Notes under the pieces: generated by a model | The model's database searches: none | What the model saw: only the letters and a program-made list of their open reading frames with translations | What the model was told of the DNA's origin: nothing | DNA from: Mesotoga infera | GTDB lineage: Bacteria > Thermotogota > Thermotogae > Petrotogales > Kosmotogaceae | NCBI GenBank assembly: GCA_011045915.1 | Contig: DSBT01000410.1 | Span: 1-64,000 of the forward strand | Direction: 5' to 3' | Length of the DNA stretch: 64,000 bases | Shown: piece after piece, positions 51,774-61,682 of the stretch | Layout: each line of letters opens with the position of its first letter | Position numbering within the stretch: the first letter of the stretch is position 1 | Translations under genes and position numbers: made by a program

Positions 51774-53120
51774 CTACTTCGCAGGTTTCTCCGATAAACC
51801 GAGCATCTGCCTCAATGTCAGCCCCTTTATCCCATGGCGTTTGTAGACTACCCAGCTTATTAAGAGCTGAAGTACACTCTGGGTGGTCCAGTAAAGCAAC
51901 AGTCCAGAGGGGAATGTGGCAAACAGTATCGGGAATATGACCTGCATAATGACTCCTGATCTTGCCGATCTGGCATCCTGAGCCGTGAGTAACGAACTGA
52001 ATATTCCTACGACCACCGTGATAATAATAAACGGTATGTTCTGCACGAAGTTTCCAACGGATAGATCCTTCCATATGAGAAATCCCGGCGTATATGCCAT
52101 CACTTCACTGAAATACCTTATTGCATTGTACAGAAGGATAAGAACGGGCAACTGAAGAAGGATTGGAAGACATCCCGAAGCAGGATTATAACCCTTTTCC
52201 TTATAGAGAGCCATCATTGCTTCCTGCTGCTTTTTGGGATCCTTGTACTTCTTCTTGATTCTATCCACTTCCGGCTGGAGCATTCTCATCATAAGCATAG
52301 ATTTGGTCTGGATATGATAGAGAGGATAGAGAATGAATCTCGTCACAATAGTGAAGAGAATCAACGCCCAACCGAAATTTCCAGACCACTGATAGAGCCA
52401 GAAAAGGAAGTATACTATCCCGTGATAAATCCAGGAGAAGAAGGTCACTCCCCCAAAGTCCTGAAGATCCTTGACTATTGCATCATATTGTTGAGGAAGA
52501 GCCTGTTTTATATGTATCAACCTCATAGGACCGGCAAATGATTCGAGAAGACCTCTGCCGCTCTCCGCCACATACCTCTGGAACTTAAAGCTTCCCTGCA
52601 TAGACGTTATGGCAAAGAGTGTCTTCTGACCGCTGAATTTATCATAGGTTAAGTAATATGAGGAATCCGGTCCAAGCGTTTGATTCTCGTACGAGATGAA
52701 TGGCAGAGCGACCTCTATCTTCTGATTGAAATCAAGCTCGACTTTGAAATCATAATAAGGGCTGTTGAGAATGATATAGGATTTGCTGCCTTGCTCATAG
52801 TTGAAGGTCACGATAACATTTCCATCGACATCCTTCCTGTACGAAAACGAAGTAGGCAGAAGCTCGTTGCCTTCAACATCGAAAATGTTGAAACCGTCTT
52901 TCCCTAAAGTCTCATTATAGACGTAAAACTCGACAGACTTGTTATCGGCATAACTCGTAACTCCTAGAATCAGCCCGTTAGCAGTATCAAGTGTTACCTT
53001 AAGCGTCTTGCCCGAAACTATGAGCGTGCTGGTACCTTCCTGAGTAAGAAGCTCTTTGCCCGATACAGAGAGCGTGAATAAAGTTATGAAGATTAGAGTC
53101 AGAATTATCGCTCTTCTCAT
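51774..53120 (-). CDS. yidC: Membrane protein insertase YidC
   Basis: A 448-residue protein with an N-terminal membrane/signal segment (1-20), a periplasmic domain (to about 220) and the conserved C-terminal insertase core with several membrane segments: [55 protein letters not shown]. The positively charged groove Arg is in the first core segment (TRFILYP). It inserts membrane proteins alone or with SecYEG. ATG 53120 overlaps the yidD stop as ATGA and follows GAGGAGG; the longer frame to 53291 lies inside yidD. Confidence 0.95.
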   Translation of the reverse strand: MRRAIILTLIFITLFTLSVSGKELLTQEGTSTLIVSGKTLKVTLDTANGLILGVTSYADNKSVEFYVYNETLGKDGFNIFDVEGNELLPTSFSYRKDVDGNVIVTFNYEQGSKSYIILNSPYYDFKVELDFNQKIEVALPFISYENQTLGPDSSYYLTYDKFSGQKTLFAITSMQGSFKFQRYVAESGRGLLESFAGPMRLIHIKQALPQQYDAIVKDLQDFGGVTFFSWIYHGIVYFLFWLYQWSGNFGWALILFTIVTRFILYPLYHIQTKSMLMMRMLQPEVDRIKKKYKDPKKQQEAMMALYKEKGYNPASGCLPILLQLPVLILLYNAIRYFSEVMAYTPGFLIWKDLSVGNFVQNIPFIIITVVVGIFSSLLTAQDARSARSGVIMQVIFPILFATFPSGLLLYWTTQSVLQLLISWVVYKRHGIKGLTLRQMLGLSEKPAK

Positions 53121-53359
53121 TTTTCGTGCCTCCTCAATAGCGTGAAGTGATCTGGTACTTCGTCGAAGCCTCCTGGATTGAAGGGATTGCATCTTAGTAT
53201 TCTCCATGTTCCGAGAATGAGCCCCTTTAGGGCTCCAAATCTTTCTATAGCCTCGTATGTGTATGCTGAACAAGTGGGATAAAACCTGCATCTAGGGCGG
53301 GTTCTAGGTGAGATCTTTCTTCTGTAGAAATCTATCAGAAACAGCAGTATCTTTTTCAT
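53117..53359 (-). CDS. yidD: Membrane protein insertion efficiency factor YidD
   Basis: An 80-residue protein: [63 protein letters not shown], all YidD hallmarks including three conserved Cys. ATG 53359 follows GGAGAAACG. It overlaps the 3' end of rnpA by 56 bases and yidC by 4. Confidence 0.94.
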   Translation of the reverse strand: MKKILLFLIDFYRRKISPRTRPRCRFYPTCSAYTYEAIERFGALKGLILGTWRILRCNPFNPGGFDEVPDHFTLLRRHEK

Positions 53360-53732
53360 CGGACGTTTCTCCAATTTTCTCAGCAATTCGCATGACAACA
53401 GGCACCATATCAATGAATCCAACTTTTCTCTTCTTAAACAGGTCGGATAGATCCTTTCTTGCAATAAAAAGTATATCACACCCATTGGGAAACGCTGATT
53501 TATTAGTTCTAAAGACCTCTTTAACCAGTCTTCTGAGTCGATTTCTCAAATTCGCCTTTCCGAATTTCCGTCTTATCGATACGCCTATACGAGAAAAAGG
53601 CAGACCATTCTTAACATACAATACAACAAAAAAAGGGTCAACAATAGATTTTCCCTTTTTGAAGACTCTGTCGAAGTCTGCCTTCCTTCTTAGCCTTTCA
53701 TTTTTACTCAGGGACTGGTCTTTCAGATTCAC
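53304..53732 (-). CDS. rnpA: Ribonuclease P protein component
   Basis: A 142-residue basic protein: [40 protein letters not shown], and the RNA-contact motif [20 protein letters not shown]. It binds the RNase P RNA and assists tRNA 5' processing. GTG 53732 overlaps the rpmH stop as GTGA. The C-terminal ~25 residues extend into yidD and are longer than usual. Confidence 0.93.
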   Translation of the reverse strand: MNLKDQSLSKNERLRRKADFDRVFKKGKSIVDPFFVVLYVKNGLPFSRIGVSIRRKFGKANLRNRLRRLVKEVFRTNKSAFPNGCDILFIARKDLSDLFKKRKVGFIDMVPVVMRIAEKIGETSDEKDTAVSDRFLQKKDLT

Positions 53733-53863
53733 ACAGAAAGTCTCTTTCTTCCCTTTCTTCGTCTACTCGCAAGCACTTTTCTGCCTCCGACTGTTCTGGA
53801 TCTGACAAGGAAGCCGTGTGTTCTGTTTCTCTTGACTTTCGATGGTTGGTATGTTCTTTTCAT
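53729..53863 (-). CDS. rpmH: 50S ribosomal protein L34
   Basis: A 44-residue protein, very short: begins [19 protein letters not shown] and ends GRKRLSV, matching L34 throughout ([20 protein letters not shown]). GGAGGTTATTAATC precedes the ATG. The rpmH-rnpA-yidD-yidC-khpB order is the conserved bacterial block often near oriC; dnaA is not next to it here, as recN lies on the other side. Confidence 0.97.
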   Translation of the reverse strand: MKRTYQPSKVKRNRTHGFLVRSRTVGGRKVLASRRRKGRKRLSV

Positions 53864-53898
53864 GATTAATAACCTCCAATTAATGCGTCACAGTGAAC

Positions 53899-53927
53899 AT
53901 TATACGGAGTGCAACCGTGACTGTCAA
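53899..53927 (-). promoter_or_regulatory. consensus promoter of the rpmH operon
   Basis: TTGACA (53927-53922), exactly 17 bases, TATAAT (53904-53899) on the minus strand. It sits about 35 bases upstream of the rpmH ATG. Confidence 0.9.
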
Positions 53928-54061
53928 GGCGCTCGCGAATCTCTTACCCGGTGTGCCGCACGTAAATCAGAGTTACTGAAGGTGCAATTGATCAATAGTA
54001 TAATAGACTGATAGATAGATTAGTATAAAGACGCCGATCTGTTGCGAAAATGGAGGAAAAT

Positions 54062-55651
54062 ATGCTGCTGTCGCTGGCAGGAAATGATTTTCTCACTTTC
54101 AAGGAGTTCTATGTTGAGTTCTCCAGCGGTATGAATGCTATAACCGGTGAATCTGGAGCAGGCAAAACAATTTTTCTGAAGGCTCTTTGGGCAGTTCTTG
54201 GCTTTCCTCCACAGTGGGACAACGAAAACGCTGGAAGCATTGAGGGAAACTTCGAAGTCGATAATTCTTTGTCGTCAAGACTTGAGGAGATGGGGATAGA
54301 AATCGACGGAGATCAGCTACTCGTTACCGTTAGTTTTACCGGGCAGAGGACTATTTATAGAATCAATGGAAGGATGGTGCCTAGGCAGATAGTTCAGACT
54401 GCCTTTCGCGACAGAGTGGAGATACATTCTCAGCACAGCAGCGTGAGCTTGCTTGATGAATCGAAACACCACGAGATTCTCGATCATGCCCTCAGGGGAG
54501 AGGAAAGCCTAAACCAGTATAGAGAACTATATGGTGAGTTTATGAAGGTGAGACGGGAGTTTGATTCATTTAGCGTCGACCCGGCTCAGATCGAAAGAGA
54601 AAAGGATTTCCTGAGTTTTCAGATAAGTGAGATTGAGCAGGCAGAGCTTCAGCCAGGGGAAGACCAGGCCCTTGAAATGAAGTATACCAGATACAGAAAC
54701 GCCCAGACTCTCATTGAAACCTTTCAGGAACTTCGAGAGATCCTGAAGGACGGCGAGCTCTCCATATATAACTCTCTCAATGATGCAGTGACTATCATTG
54801 AAAGGATAGAGGATTTCGGATACAAGGGATGGCATGAGAATCTGCAGATTGCCCTTGAGGAACTGGACTCTCTTTACTCAATGGTCGAAGAGGAGAGAGA
54901 CTCACTCGAAATCGATGACGAGGAATTCACCGCTATCGAAAACAGGATGACGCTGATTCAAGGTCTCAAGAGAAAGTACGGAGATTCTGCCGAAAATATT
55001 CTCTCGAGGCTTGGAGCATTCAAGAGGGAGCTCGGCACACTTCAAGAGCTCGAGGAGAGGAAAGAGAAACTTAAGAGACTTGAAGAGGCCCTCTTGGTCA
55101 GAATGAGGAAAACCGGACAGGTCCTTGATCAAAAGAGAGCCGCAAGGGCGGGGGAGATAGAAGATCAAATCAAATTGCATCTTGAGGGTCTCAGGATGAA
55201 GGGTGCGGAGCTGAGATTCCACCTCCAGCCAGAGGAGATGCCCAGGAGTTATGGAACCTCCCGGGTCACCATGATGGTAAAGACTAATCCGGGAATGGAA
55301 TACATGGAGATAGGAAAAGTTGCCTCGGGCGGTGAGCTTTCAAGATTCTTGCTGGCTCTGGAGTCGGCTTTGAAGGACCAGCTGGATCTTGAGACAATAG
55401 TATTCGATGAAGTTGATTCCGGAGTTGGCCAGAGGCTGGGAACAGTAGTTGCGGAGAAACTCAGGGAGATCTCGAGCGAGATTCAGACTATCGTAATAAC
55501 TCATCTTCCTCAAATTGCGCTGATTGCGGACAGGCATTTTGTTGTAAGGAAGGAGCAGGTAGGCCCGGAGACAATCTCCAGGATTGAAGAGCTTCACGGC
55601 TGCTCAAGGGAAAAGGAAATTGAGGAAATGAGCGGTCAGATTCCAGAGTAG
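54062..55651 (+). CDS. recN: DNA repair protein RecN
   Basis: A 529-residue SMC-like ATPase. Walker A GESGAGKTIFLKAL is at about residues 29-42, a long coiled coil occupies the middle, and the C terminus has KVASGGELSRFLLALE (ABC signature) and TIVFDEVDSGVG (Walker B/D-loop). It acts in double-strand break repair. ATG 54062 follows GGAGG; an ATG at 54050 covers that site. A TATAAT at 53999-54004 is a likely -10. No LexA-like operator was recognised. Confidence 0.92.
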   Translation: MLLSLAGNDFLTFKEFYVEFSSGMNAITGESGAGKTIFLKALWAVLGFPPQWDNENAGSIEGNFEVDNSLSSRLEEMGIEIDGDQLLVTVSFTGQRTIYRINGRMVPRQIVQTAFRDRVEIHSQHSSVSLLDESKHHEILDHALRGEESLNQYRELYGEFMKVRREFDSFSVDPAQIEREKDFLSFQISEIEQAELQPGEDQALEMKYTRYRNAQTLIETFQELREILKDGELSIYNSLNDAVTIIERIEDFGYKGWHENLQIALEELDSLYSMVEEERDSLEIDDEEFTAIENRMTLIQGLKRKYGDSAENILSRLGAFKRELGTLQELEERKEKLKRLEEALLVRMRKTGQVLDQKRAARAGEIEDQIKLHLEGLRMKGAELRFHLQPEEMPRSYGTSRVTMMVKTNPGMEYMEIGKVASGGELSRFLLALESALKDQLDLETIVFDEVDSGVGQRLGTVVAEKLREISSEIQTIVITHLPQIALIADRHFVVRKEQVGPETISRIEELHGCSREKEIEEMSGQIPE

Positions 55652-55666
55652 AAGTAGAGGTGAAGC

Positions 55667-56284
55667 ATGAATAGAGAAGAGTTGATAAACAGAATCATAG
55701 ACGAAAAGGGAACAGAGGCAGTCCCGGTGCTTCTGGAACTTATGGTAAGCGAGGATAGCGAGACAGCGCAGATCTGTTTTGAAGCGTTGCTACAGATGGG
55801 TGAGGCTGTCGTTCCTCTCTTGCTAGACAAAATGAGAATGAAGGAAATCGATCCCGTCTCGAGACTGTATCTTGCAGATCTCGCGGGTGAGATTGGAGAC
55901 AGAAGGGCCGTGCCGCATCTTTACGAAATGTTGAGAGATTACAGCGACGAGAGATCGCAAATAGTCATCTACGAAGCGCTTGCGCGCTTGGGTGAGGGAG
56001 AGAATGTCGTTGACGTTCTGGTCTTGCTTCTAGATGAGAACAGTGATTCCGAACTGCGGGATCAGTTAATAATGGCCCTCAGCAGCACGAATTCTTCGGT
56101 TGCGGTGAAAGCGCTTGCAAGAGTGTATGGGGATAAGTTGACTGACAAGTCTACGAAAGCCTTCGTTCTGGAGGGTATCCACTCGATTCTTTCGAAGAGA
56201 CTTGAATTGAAGAATTACTTATTGAGTCTACACAATGGCAAGGAGATTGCTGAAAGGCTTTATCAATGGCAAAAAGAGAGTTAA
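55667..56284 (+). CDS. HEAT-repeat protein
   Basis: A 205-residue all-helical protein with about five HEAT-like repeats; the clearest are around AVPVLLELMVSEDSETAQI and RRAVPHLYEMLRDYSDERS. Such scaffolds bind proteins; no catalytic motif. It follows recN by 15 bases and overlaps murB by 19, so it is part of that operon. Specific role unknown. Confidence 0.75.
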   Translation: MNREELINRIIDEKGTEAVPVLLELMVSEDSETAQICFEALLQMGEAVVPLLLDKMRMKEIDPVSRLYLADLAGEIGDRRAVPHLYEMLRDYSDERSQIVIYEALARLGEGENVVDVLVLLLDENSDSELRDQLIMALSSTNSSVAVKALARVYGDKLTDKSTKAFVLEGIHSILSKRLELKNYLLSLHNGKEIAERLYQWQKES

Positions 56285-57183
56285 TTGACTACTTCGGCTC
56301 ACTGTACACGCGAGGGGCGGACGTGAGGCTTAATGAGCCTTTAAAATGGCACACAACGATCAGGATCGGTGGTCCTGCAAGAGTTTTCGTCTCGCCTTAC
56401 TCCGGCGAAGCATTTTCAGAGATAATTGGTTTTGTCAGATCGGAGGGAATCCCGTACAGGATAATCGGCGGAGGCTCGAATGTCGTCTGTCCCGATCGCT
56501 ACGAAGGTGTAGTAGTATCGACAAGAAATCTGAATCTGATTAAGTCGTCCGGCGAGAGAGTTTTCGTTGAGGCCGGAGCCAGTGTCAACTCTCTACTGTG
56601 GCATTGTTTGTCGAAAGGACTCGCGGGTATGGAGTTCCTGACTGGTCTGCCCGGTTCCATTGGAGGAGCGGTCTTGATGAACGCCGGCGCTTTCGGCGGG
56701 GAGATCGCAGAGCGGGTGACGAAGATCCTCTATCTTGATGATAAGAGCAGATTGATCGAGATCGATGGCAAATCCGCAGGGTTCTCCTACAGGAACAGCA
56801 TCTTCAGATTCGGAGATGGAATAGTGGTTGGCGCGGAGTTCTCCCTTGAAAGGGGAGAAAAGTCCGAAATCGGAAGAAAGATGACGGAGATCCTGGGCAA
56901 GAGGTTAGAGAAACAGCCGCTCGAGGAACCGAGTGCCGGCAGCGTCTTCATGAGACCGAGGCCGGATTTCTATGTCGGGTCAACCATTGAAGGGCTCGGC
57001 CTGAAATCTTTGAGGGTCGGAGGGGCTGAAGTATCGGCAAAACATGCCGGTTTCATTGTGAATAAGCAAAGCGCCAGTCAGAGCGACGTCGTGACTCTGG
57101 TAGAAATAGTGAGGAAAAGAGTTAAGGATGCTACTGGCGTAGAACTAAGAACCGAGATAGAAATCTGGAAGGAGGTTGAATAA
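56266..57183 (+). CDS. murB: UDP-N-acetylenolpyruvoylglucosamine reductase
   Basis: A 305-residue FAD enzyme: TTIRIGGPARVFVSP, RIIGGGSNVVCPD, GLAGMEFLTGLPGSIGGAVLMNAGAFGGEI, FSYRNSIF and EPSAGSVFMRP with the catalytic Ser region. It makes UDP-MurNAc for peptidoglycan. The C-terminal GGAEVSAKHAGFIVN is the type IIa/b-like ending. Overlaps the HEAT gene and shares a base with hflK (TAATG). Confidence 0.95.
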   Translation: MAKRELIDYFGSLYTRGADVRLNEPLKWHTTIRIGGPARVFVSPYSGEAFSEIIGFVRSEGIPYRIIGGGSNVVCPDRYEGVVVSTRNLNLIKSSGERVFVEAGASVNSLLWHCLSKGLAGMEFLTGLPGSIGGAVLMNAGAFGGEIAERVTKILYLDDKSRLIEIDGKSAGFSYRNSIFRFGDGIVVGAEFSLERGEKSEIGRKMTEILGKRLEKQPLEEPSAGSVFMRPRPDFYVGSTIEGLGLKSLRVGGAEVSAKHAGFIVNKQSASQSDVVTLVEIVRKRVKDATGVELRTEIEIWKEVE

Positions 57184-58160
57184 TGGTTGATGTAAGAATT
57201 GAAGAGCCTGAAGATAATATCCCCAGCAGTGGAGGCCCAAGAAAGAGTTTTCTATGGTCCGGACTTTTTGTGTTGCTAATAGTCGCAGCAATAGTGGTGG
57301 TCTATTTCTTGAGCGGTTTCTTTCTGGTTGGACCCGACCAGGTTGGGCTAATCAAGCGATTTGGAAAGTATACAAAGACCGTTGGTCCGGGACTTGGGTA
57401 TCATCTGCCCTTTCCCATTGAGAATGCCGTTATAGTTGATACTTCAAATCTCAGGAAGCAGGAAATCGGTTTCATGACGATCAGAACAGGTACTTACCAG
57501 ACTTTGGCCAATGAGGCTCTGATGCTAACCGGAGACGGAAACATAGTATCGGTGGAGTTGGTTATCCAGTACTATGTTGGAGATCCAGTGAAACTTGCTT
57601 TCAACATCGTGGATGATGCCGACATAGTGAAATTCACGACTGAGTCGGTGCTCAGAGAGGAAGTGGCTTCAAGCACTGTCGACTCGATCCTCACAACGGA
57701 GAGGGACACAATCTCCACAAAGACTGCAGAGAGGGTTCAAGCGGAGCTTGAAAGGCTTAACACTGGTATTATCGTTAAGAATGTCTTCCTGCAGGAAGTT
57801 GCCCCTCCAAAGCAGGTCATCACTGCCTTTGACGATGTGAACAGTGCCAAGCAGGACAAGGAAAAGCTCATCTATGAGGCCGAAAAATACAGGAACGATC
57901 TGATTCCAAAGGCCGAGGGTGAAGCGGCTCAGATGACTAGAGACGCTGAAGGCTATGCCCAGGAGAGGGTTCTCAATGCCGAGGGTGAAGCCGAGAGATT
58001 TCTTTCAATTCTTGAGGAGTACGAAAAGGCGCCGGACGTTACTCGAACGAGAATGTATCTCGAGACCCTGGGAAAATTGCTGGGAGAAACAAGCAAAACG
58101 GTCGTACTCGACCAGAGCAGTCTGCTTAAACTCCTTGAGCTTGAAGGGAGCGTGAGGTGA
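57183..58160 (+). CDS. hflK: SPFH protease modulator HflK
   Basis: A 325-residue protein with one membrane segment at about 27-48 (WSGLFVLLIVAAIVVVYFL) and an SPFH domain (FFLVGPDQVGLIKRFGKYTK, GPGLGYHLPFPIE), then a helical coiled-coil tail with EAEKYRNDLIPKAEGEAA. It forms a ring with HflC around membrane proteins and regulates FtsH in other bacteria. The start and stop overlap its neighbours by one base and one to four bases. Confidence 0.92.
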   Translation: MVDVRIEEPEDNIPSSGGPRKSFLWSGLFVLLIVAAIVVVYFLSGFFLVGPDQVGLIKRFGKYTKTVGPGLGYHLPFPIENAVIVDTSNLRKQEIGFMTIRTGTYQTLANEALMLTGDGNIVSVELVIQYYVGDPVKLAFNIVDDADIVKFTTESVLREEVASSTVDSILTTERDTISTKTAERVQAELERLNTGIIVKNVFLQEVAPPKQVITAFDDVNSAKQDKEKLIYEAEKYRNDLIPKAEGEAAQMTRDAEGYAQERVLNAEGEAERFLSILEEYEKAPDVTRTRMYLETLGKLLGETSKTVVLDQSSLLKLLELEGSVR

Positions 58161-59017
58161 TGAAGTACAAGTTTATTATTCCAATAGCTATCCTTGTGGT
58201 AATCGCCGCGATTCTTCTGCCCAGTTTCTTCTTCATAATTGATGAGACTGAGCAGGCCGTAGTCTTGCGATTTGGAGAGATTCAGAAATCGGTCACAGAA
58301 GCCGGTCTGTACACAAAGACTCCTTTTATCGATAACGTAAGAAAATTCGATAAGCGAATCCAGATTTACGATGTCGATGCCGAAAGAATATACTCAAAAG
58401 ACAAGAAGACAATCCTTACCGACACTTTCGCGCTATGGAGGATAGTGGATCCGAGGAAGTTCATAGAGACAATGAAGTCAGAGCAGATCGCGCTTACTAG
58501 AATAGATGACGTAGTGTATTCGCACGTTAGAAATACTTTCGGAAAGCTCGATTACGACGATATCATTTCGGGCAAGAGAACTGATGTTCTCGATGAGATC
58601 ACGACACTTGCCGCCAACGATATGAAAGATTTCGGCATCGAGATTATCTCCGTTCGCGTGAAGAGAGCCGATCTACCGGATGAGAATAGAAACGCAGTCT
58701 TCGAAAGAATGAAGTCCGAAAGAATTCAGGAGGCTTCTCTCATTAGAGCCGAGGGAAACAGGGAAGCACAGAAACTCAGGGCCGAGGCTGATAAAGAAGC
58801 CCAGATAATGATAGCTACCGCTCAGAAGGAAGCTGACATAATAATCGGAACCGGAGATGCAAAGGCTCTTGCGGTCTATGCAGATGCGTACAACAAGGAT
58901 CCAGATTTCTATGAGTTTATGAAGAGGCTGGAAGTATACGAAAAGACTCTGGCAGATGCCAACTACATTCTTGGTCCCTCGATGGACTTCATTGACAAGC
59001 TGTCAAGAGGAGAATAA
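58160..59017 (+). CDS. hflC: SPFH protease modulator HflC
   Basis: A 285-residue partner of HflK: an N-terminal membrane segment (KFIIPIAILVVIAAILLP), SPFH domain (IDETEQAVVLRFGEIQKSV, AGLYTKTPFID, ERIYSKDKKTILTD) and a coiled-coil tail rich in Ala/Glu/Lys. ATG 58160 overlaps the hflK TGA; a GTG at 58157 is an alternative one codon earlier. Its stop overlaps yigZ as TAATG. Confidence 0.92.
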   Translation: MKYKFIIPIAILVVIAAILLPSFFFIIDETEQAVVLRFGEIQKSVTEAGLYTKTPFIDNVRKFDKRIQIYDVDAERIYSKDKKTILTDTFALWRIVDPRKFIETMKSEQIALTRIDDVVYSHVRNTFGKLDYDDIISGKRTDVLDEITTLAANDMKDFGIEIISVRVKRADLPDENRNAVFERMKSERIQEASLIRAEGNREAQKLRAEADKEAQIMIATAQKEADIIIGTGDAKALAVYADAYNKDPDFYEFMKRLEVYEKTLADANYILGPSMDFIDKLSRGE

Positions 59018-59646
59018 TGGGTTGCAGCAAGTCTATTCTCGAAACAGGATACTTTGAGATCAACGTCAAGAGATCAAGGTTCATTGGCAGCAGCCGGAGA
59101 TGTGAAAGTGAGGAAGAGGCGAAGTCTTTTATCAAGAACGTCTCTCAGGAGCATGCAAGTGCCAGCCACTCCTGCTGGGCCTACCGCATTTCGCTTCCAG
59201 GAAGGGAAGTCGCCAATTACTCGGATGCGGGAGAGCCTCATGGATCTGCCGGGCAACCGATTCTGGGAGCCATCGATAGTCTAGAACTTACGAATGTAGT
59301 AGTAGTCGTGACTAGATACTTCGGTGGAGTTAAGCTGGGAATAAGAGGTCTGATAGACGCTTATGGCGGGACTGCTCTAGAGTCTCTCAAGGCTGCAAAA
59401 CCAGTAACTTTTCGCCCGGGCATTGAGTTGATCGCAGAGATGGCATACACCCAGTGGAACGACTTCAGCAGACTCTTTCGGGAGAATAAGGACTTCTCTT
59501 TGCAGAGGGTCGATTATTCCGACAGAGTTCTCTGTGTAATCGCCGTTAGGAAAGATGAAGTTGAAAGAGTCACCGGCTTCTTCGAAGAGAGAAGAATCTC
59601 TTTCAGATTTGGAGATGAATTAAATTTTGTGAGCCCGGTAGAATGA
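59017..59646 (+). CDS. yigZ: YigZ/IMPACT family protein
   Basis: A 209-residue protein: RFIGSSRRCESEEEAKSFI, SDAGEPHGSAGQPILGAID and VTRYFGGVKLGIRGLIDAYG are the UPF0029 signature. The C-terminal DUF1949-like domain follows. Human IMPACT regulates translation; the bacterial role is unsettled. Last gene of the recN-murB-hfl run; its stop codon sits in the loop of a hairpin shared with the convergent gene. Confidence 0.93.
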   Translation: MGCSKSILETGYFEINVKRSRFIGSSRRCESEEEAKSFIKNVSQEHASASHSCWAYRISLPGREVANYSDAGEPHGSAGQPILGAIDSLELTNVVVVVTRYFGGVKLGIRGLIDAYGGTALESLKAAKPVTFRPGIELIAEMAYTQWNDFSRLFRENKDFSLQRVDYSDRVLCVIAVRKDEVERVTGFFEERRISFRFGDELNFVSPVE

Positions 59647-59658
59647 TTTTCTACCGGG
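59634..59658. terminator. hairpin formed by the 3' ends of yigZ and mrdA
   Basis: CCCGGTAGAA (59634-59643) pairs perfectly with TTCTACCGGG (59649-59658) around TGATT. The yigZ TGA lies in the loop and the convergent gene's TAG in the right arm, so one coding hairpin may end both transcripts. T runs are short. Confidence 0.55.
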
Positions 59659-61315
59659 TATATTCTTCTATATAATAATCCATGATCTTTCTCGATATCT
59701 GAGTGGCCAATCCCGACCCGTAGCCCCCCTCATGAATAAATACCGTAACAACGATCTCTGGTTCGTAAAGCGGCATGAATCCTGTGAACCATGAATGAGT
59801 CGGCTTTGAACCTCCTTGCTCGGCTGTTCCGGTCTTTCCAGCGGCCGTCTCTGCGAAATCTCTGAAAGAGGAATAAGCGGTTCCTGCATCGGCCGAACTT
59901 CCTCCCTTGCTTACTACATCTCCCATTGCGTTGATGACTAGATCCCATTCGCTGTCTCCCAGCTTGATTCGCACTTTTTCGCTCTCTTGCTTTGAACCGA
60001 CAAAAGGAATGATTTCTCTGCCTCTCATCGCAATCTCCCCGGTCATTTTAGCCAGTTGCAGAGGAGTTATGCTGAGATATCCCTGTCCTATCGATATCTG
60101 GATCGTGTCTCCAGGAAACCAGCTCTCTTCAAGGTTCTCACGTTTCCAGTCGCGCGAAGGCATTAGTCCGACCGATTCTTCAGGCAAATCAATGCCGGTA
60201 GGCTCAAAGACCTGCCAGATTTCAGCGTATCTGTCGAGAGTATCGATTCCTAGTTCCAATCCAAGCTGGTAGAAATAGATGTTGCAAGAAACGGTAATGG
60301 CCTTGCTGAGATTGGTCTCTCCATGTCCATAGAGGTTCCAATCCCTGTATACTCCCTGAACCACACCCTGGCTGTCCTTATACTGGAAGATGCCCCCGCA
60401 GTCTATTTCCTTCGTGCTGTCTACTCCTTCAGCCAGGGCTACCATGGCAATGAACGGCTTAATCACGGAGCCTGGCGAAAAGGGACTGACCGCTCTATTG
60501 ACCAGCGGTCTGGAAGGATCCAGATTTAGGCGCTCCCAATCCCTTGTTGAAATTCCCCTCGTGAAAAACATGTTCTCGAAACTCGGTACCGAAACGAGAG
60601 CGAGAACCTCTCCGTCGGTCTTCATAACAACTGCGGCGCCGCTCTTCCCGGTTTCGTTTATTAGATCGTAAATGTATCTGCTGAGCTTGGAGTCAATCGT
60701 GACGTTCAGATCCTGCCCGGCCACAGGAGGCCTTTCGCCCTCAAGACTGATCTGTGTTCCCAGAGCATCGACACGTATCAGTTTCTCACCGGGAGTCCCT
60801 CTGAGAAGATCATTGTATTGCTTCTCGATTCCCATAACCGGCTCTCCGTCAAATTTTATGTAGCCTGCAACATGTGCTATTCCGGGGTTGTTCTGATAAT
60901 ACCTTATGATTCTCTCAGAGATTTCCAGTTCGGGGTAGTCGCCGAGCCTTTCTGCTACTGCAGCGGGAAGGCTTGTCTCTACGCTGCCGAAGATCTCAAG
61001 CCGCTTAAGAAGTATTTCCGCTTGCTCGCTCTCATCGAATGAGTTAATAATCATTCTCTTCAAATCCTCAGGAAGAAAGACCACTTTCTTCTTTATTTCG
61101 TAGTAAGGCGCGTCCCATGCAATAGGAATCCCGTTTCTATCGAGAATCATCCCTCTTGGAGGCAGTATGGAAATCGAGCGACGGCTTATACTCTCGACCT
61201 GCTCTGCATACTTCTCGGAATTGACTATCTGGTAGTCGTAGAGTTTGTATATGAAGAAGCCTATCGTGAGAAGAAAAAGCACGAAGAAAAGGTCGAACCT
61301 CTTAGTCCTCAACAC
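59651..61315 (-). CDS. mrdA: Penicillin-binding protein 2 (elongasome transpeptidase)
   Basis: A 554-residue class B PBP: an N-terminal membrane anchor (FFVLFLLTIGFFIYKLYDY), dimerisation domain with PPRGMILDRNGIPIA, then the transpeptidase with SPGSVIKPF (SxxK), TVSCNIYF (SxN) and AGKTGTAEQGG (KTG). It cross-links peptidoglycan during lateral growth with MreBCD. GTG 61315, or the TTG just after, behind GGAGG; overlaps mreD by 14 bases. Confidence 0.94.
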   Translation of the reverse strand: MLRTKRFDLFFVLFLLTIGFFIYKLYDYQIVNSEKYAEQVESISRRSISILPPRGMILDRNGIPIAWDAPYYEIKKKVVFLPEDLKRMIINSFDESEQAEILLKRLEIFGSVETSLPAAVAERLGDYPELEISERIIRYYQNNPGIAHVAGYIKFDGEPVMGIEKQYNDLLRGTPGEKLIRVDALGTQISLEGERPPVAGQDLNVTIDSKLSRYIYDLINETGKSGAAVVMKTDGEVLALVSVPSFENMFFTRGISTRDWERLNLDPSRPLVNRAVSPFSPGSVIKPFIAMVALAEGVDSTKEIDCGGIFQYKDSQGVVQGVYRDWNLYGHGETNLSKAITVSCNIYFYQLGLELGIDTLDRYAEIWQVFEPTGIDLPEESVGLMPSRDWKRENLEESWFPGDTIQISIGQGYLSITPLQLAKMTGEIAMRGREIIPFVGSKQESEKVRIKLGDSEWDLVINAMGDVVSKGGSSADAGTAYSSFRDFAETAAGKTGTAEQGGSKPTHSWFTGFMPLYEPEIVVTVFIHEGGYGSGLATQISRKIMDYYIEEYTR

Positions 61316-61682
61316 TCAACCTCCTAAGGACAAGAAATGTTATGAAAAAAGGAATGAGAACGCCAAAACCCGTGCCTGCGAAAAAGACTCCTGCAAGACC
61401 CAGCAAAGCCGAAGTAAGAGTACCGAAACTCGGTGTCCTGTAGCGACCGTGGATAGCCATCGCGGAAAATGTAACGATAGCTGCCAGGGCAATAACCATA
61501 CTGATACCGGAAAGAGCCATCCCGACTATCCATGACAGGAGCAGAGCAAGAGATAGGGCAAAGGGGATATTCCTCGTGGGAAGAAAAACGAGCAACGTGA
61601 GATAAGTCGGGTACAGAGGGATCAGATCTCCGAATCCAAGATCAAGGTAAAGAGCCGGAATTATCAGCAAAAGCCAGATCAT
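61302..61682 (-). CDS. mreD: Rod shape-determining membrane protein MreD
   Basis: A 126-residue hydrophobic protein with about four to five membrane segments (IWLLLIIPALYLDLGFGDL, FALSLALLLSWIVGMALSG). MreD sequences diverge, so the call rests partly on position between mreC and PBP2. ATG 61682 overlaps the mreC stop as ATGA with GGAG upstream. Confidence 0.85.
   Translation of the reverse strand: MIWLLLIIPALYLDLGFGDLIPLYPTYLTLLVFLPTRNIPFALSLALLLSWIVGMALSGISMVIALAAIVTFSAMAIHGRYRTPSFGTLTSALLGLAGVFFAGTGFGVLIPFFITFLVLRRLSVED

Noticed and set aside
53729-53927. oriC next to rpmH
   Set aside because: dnaA and dnaN are absent; recN lies on the other side and no cluster of DnaA boxes was seen.
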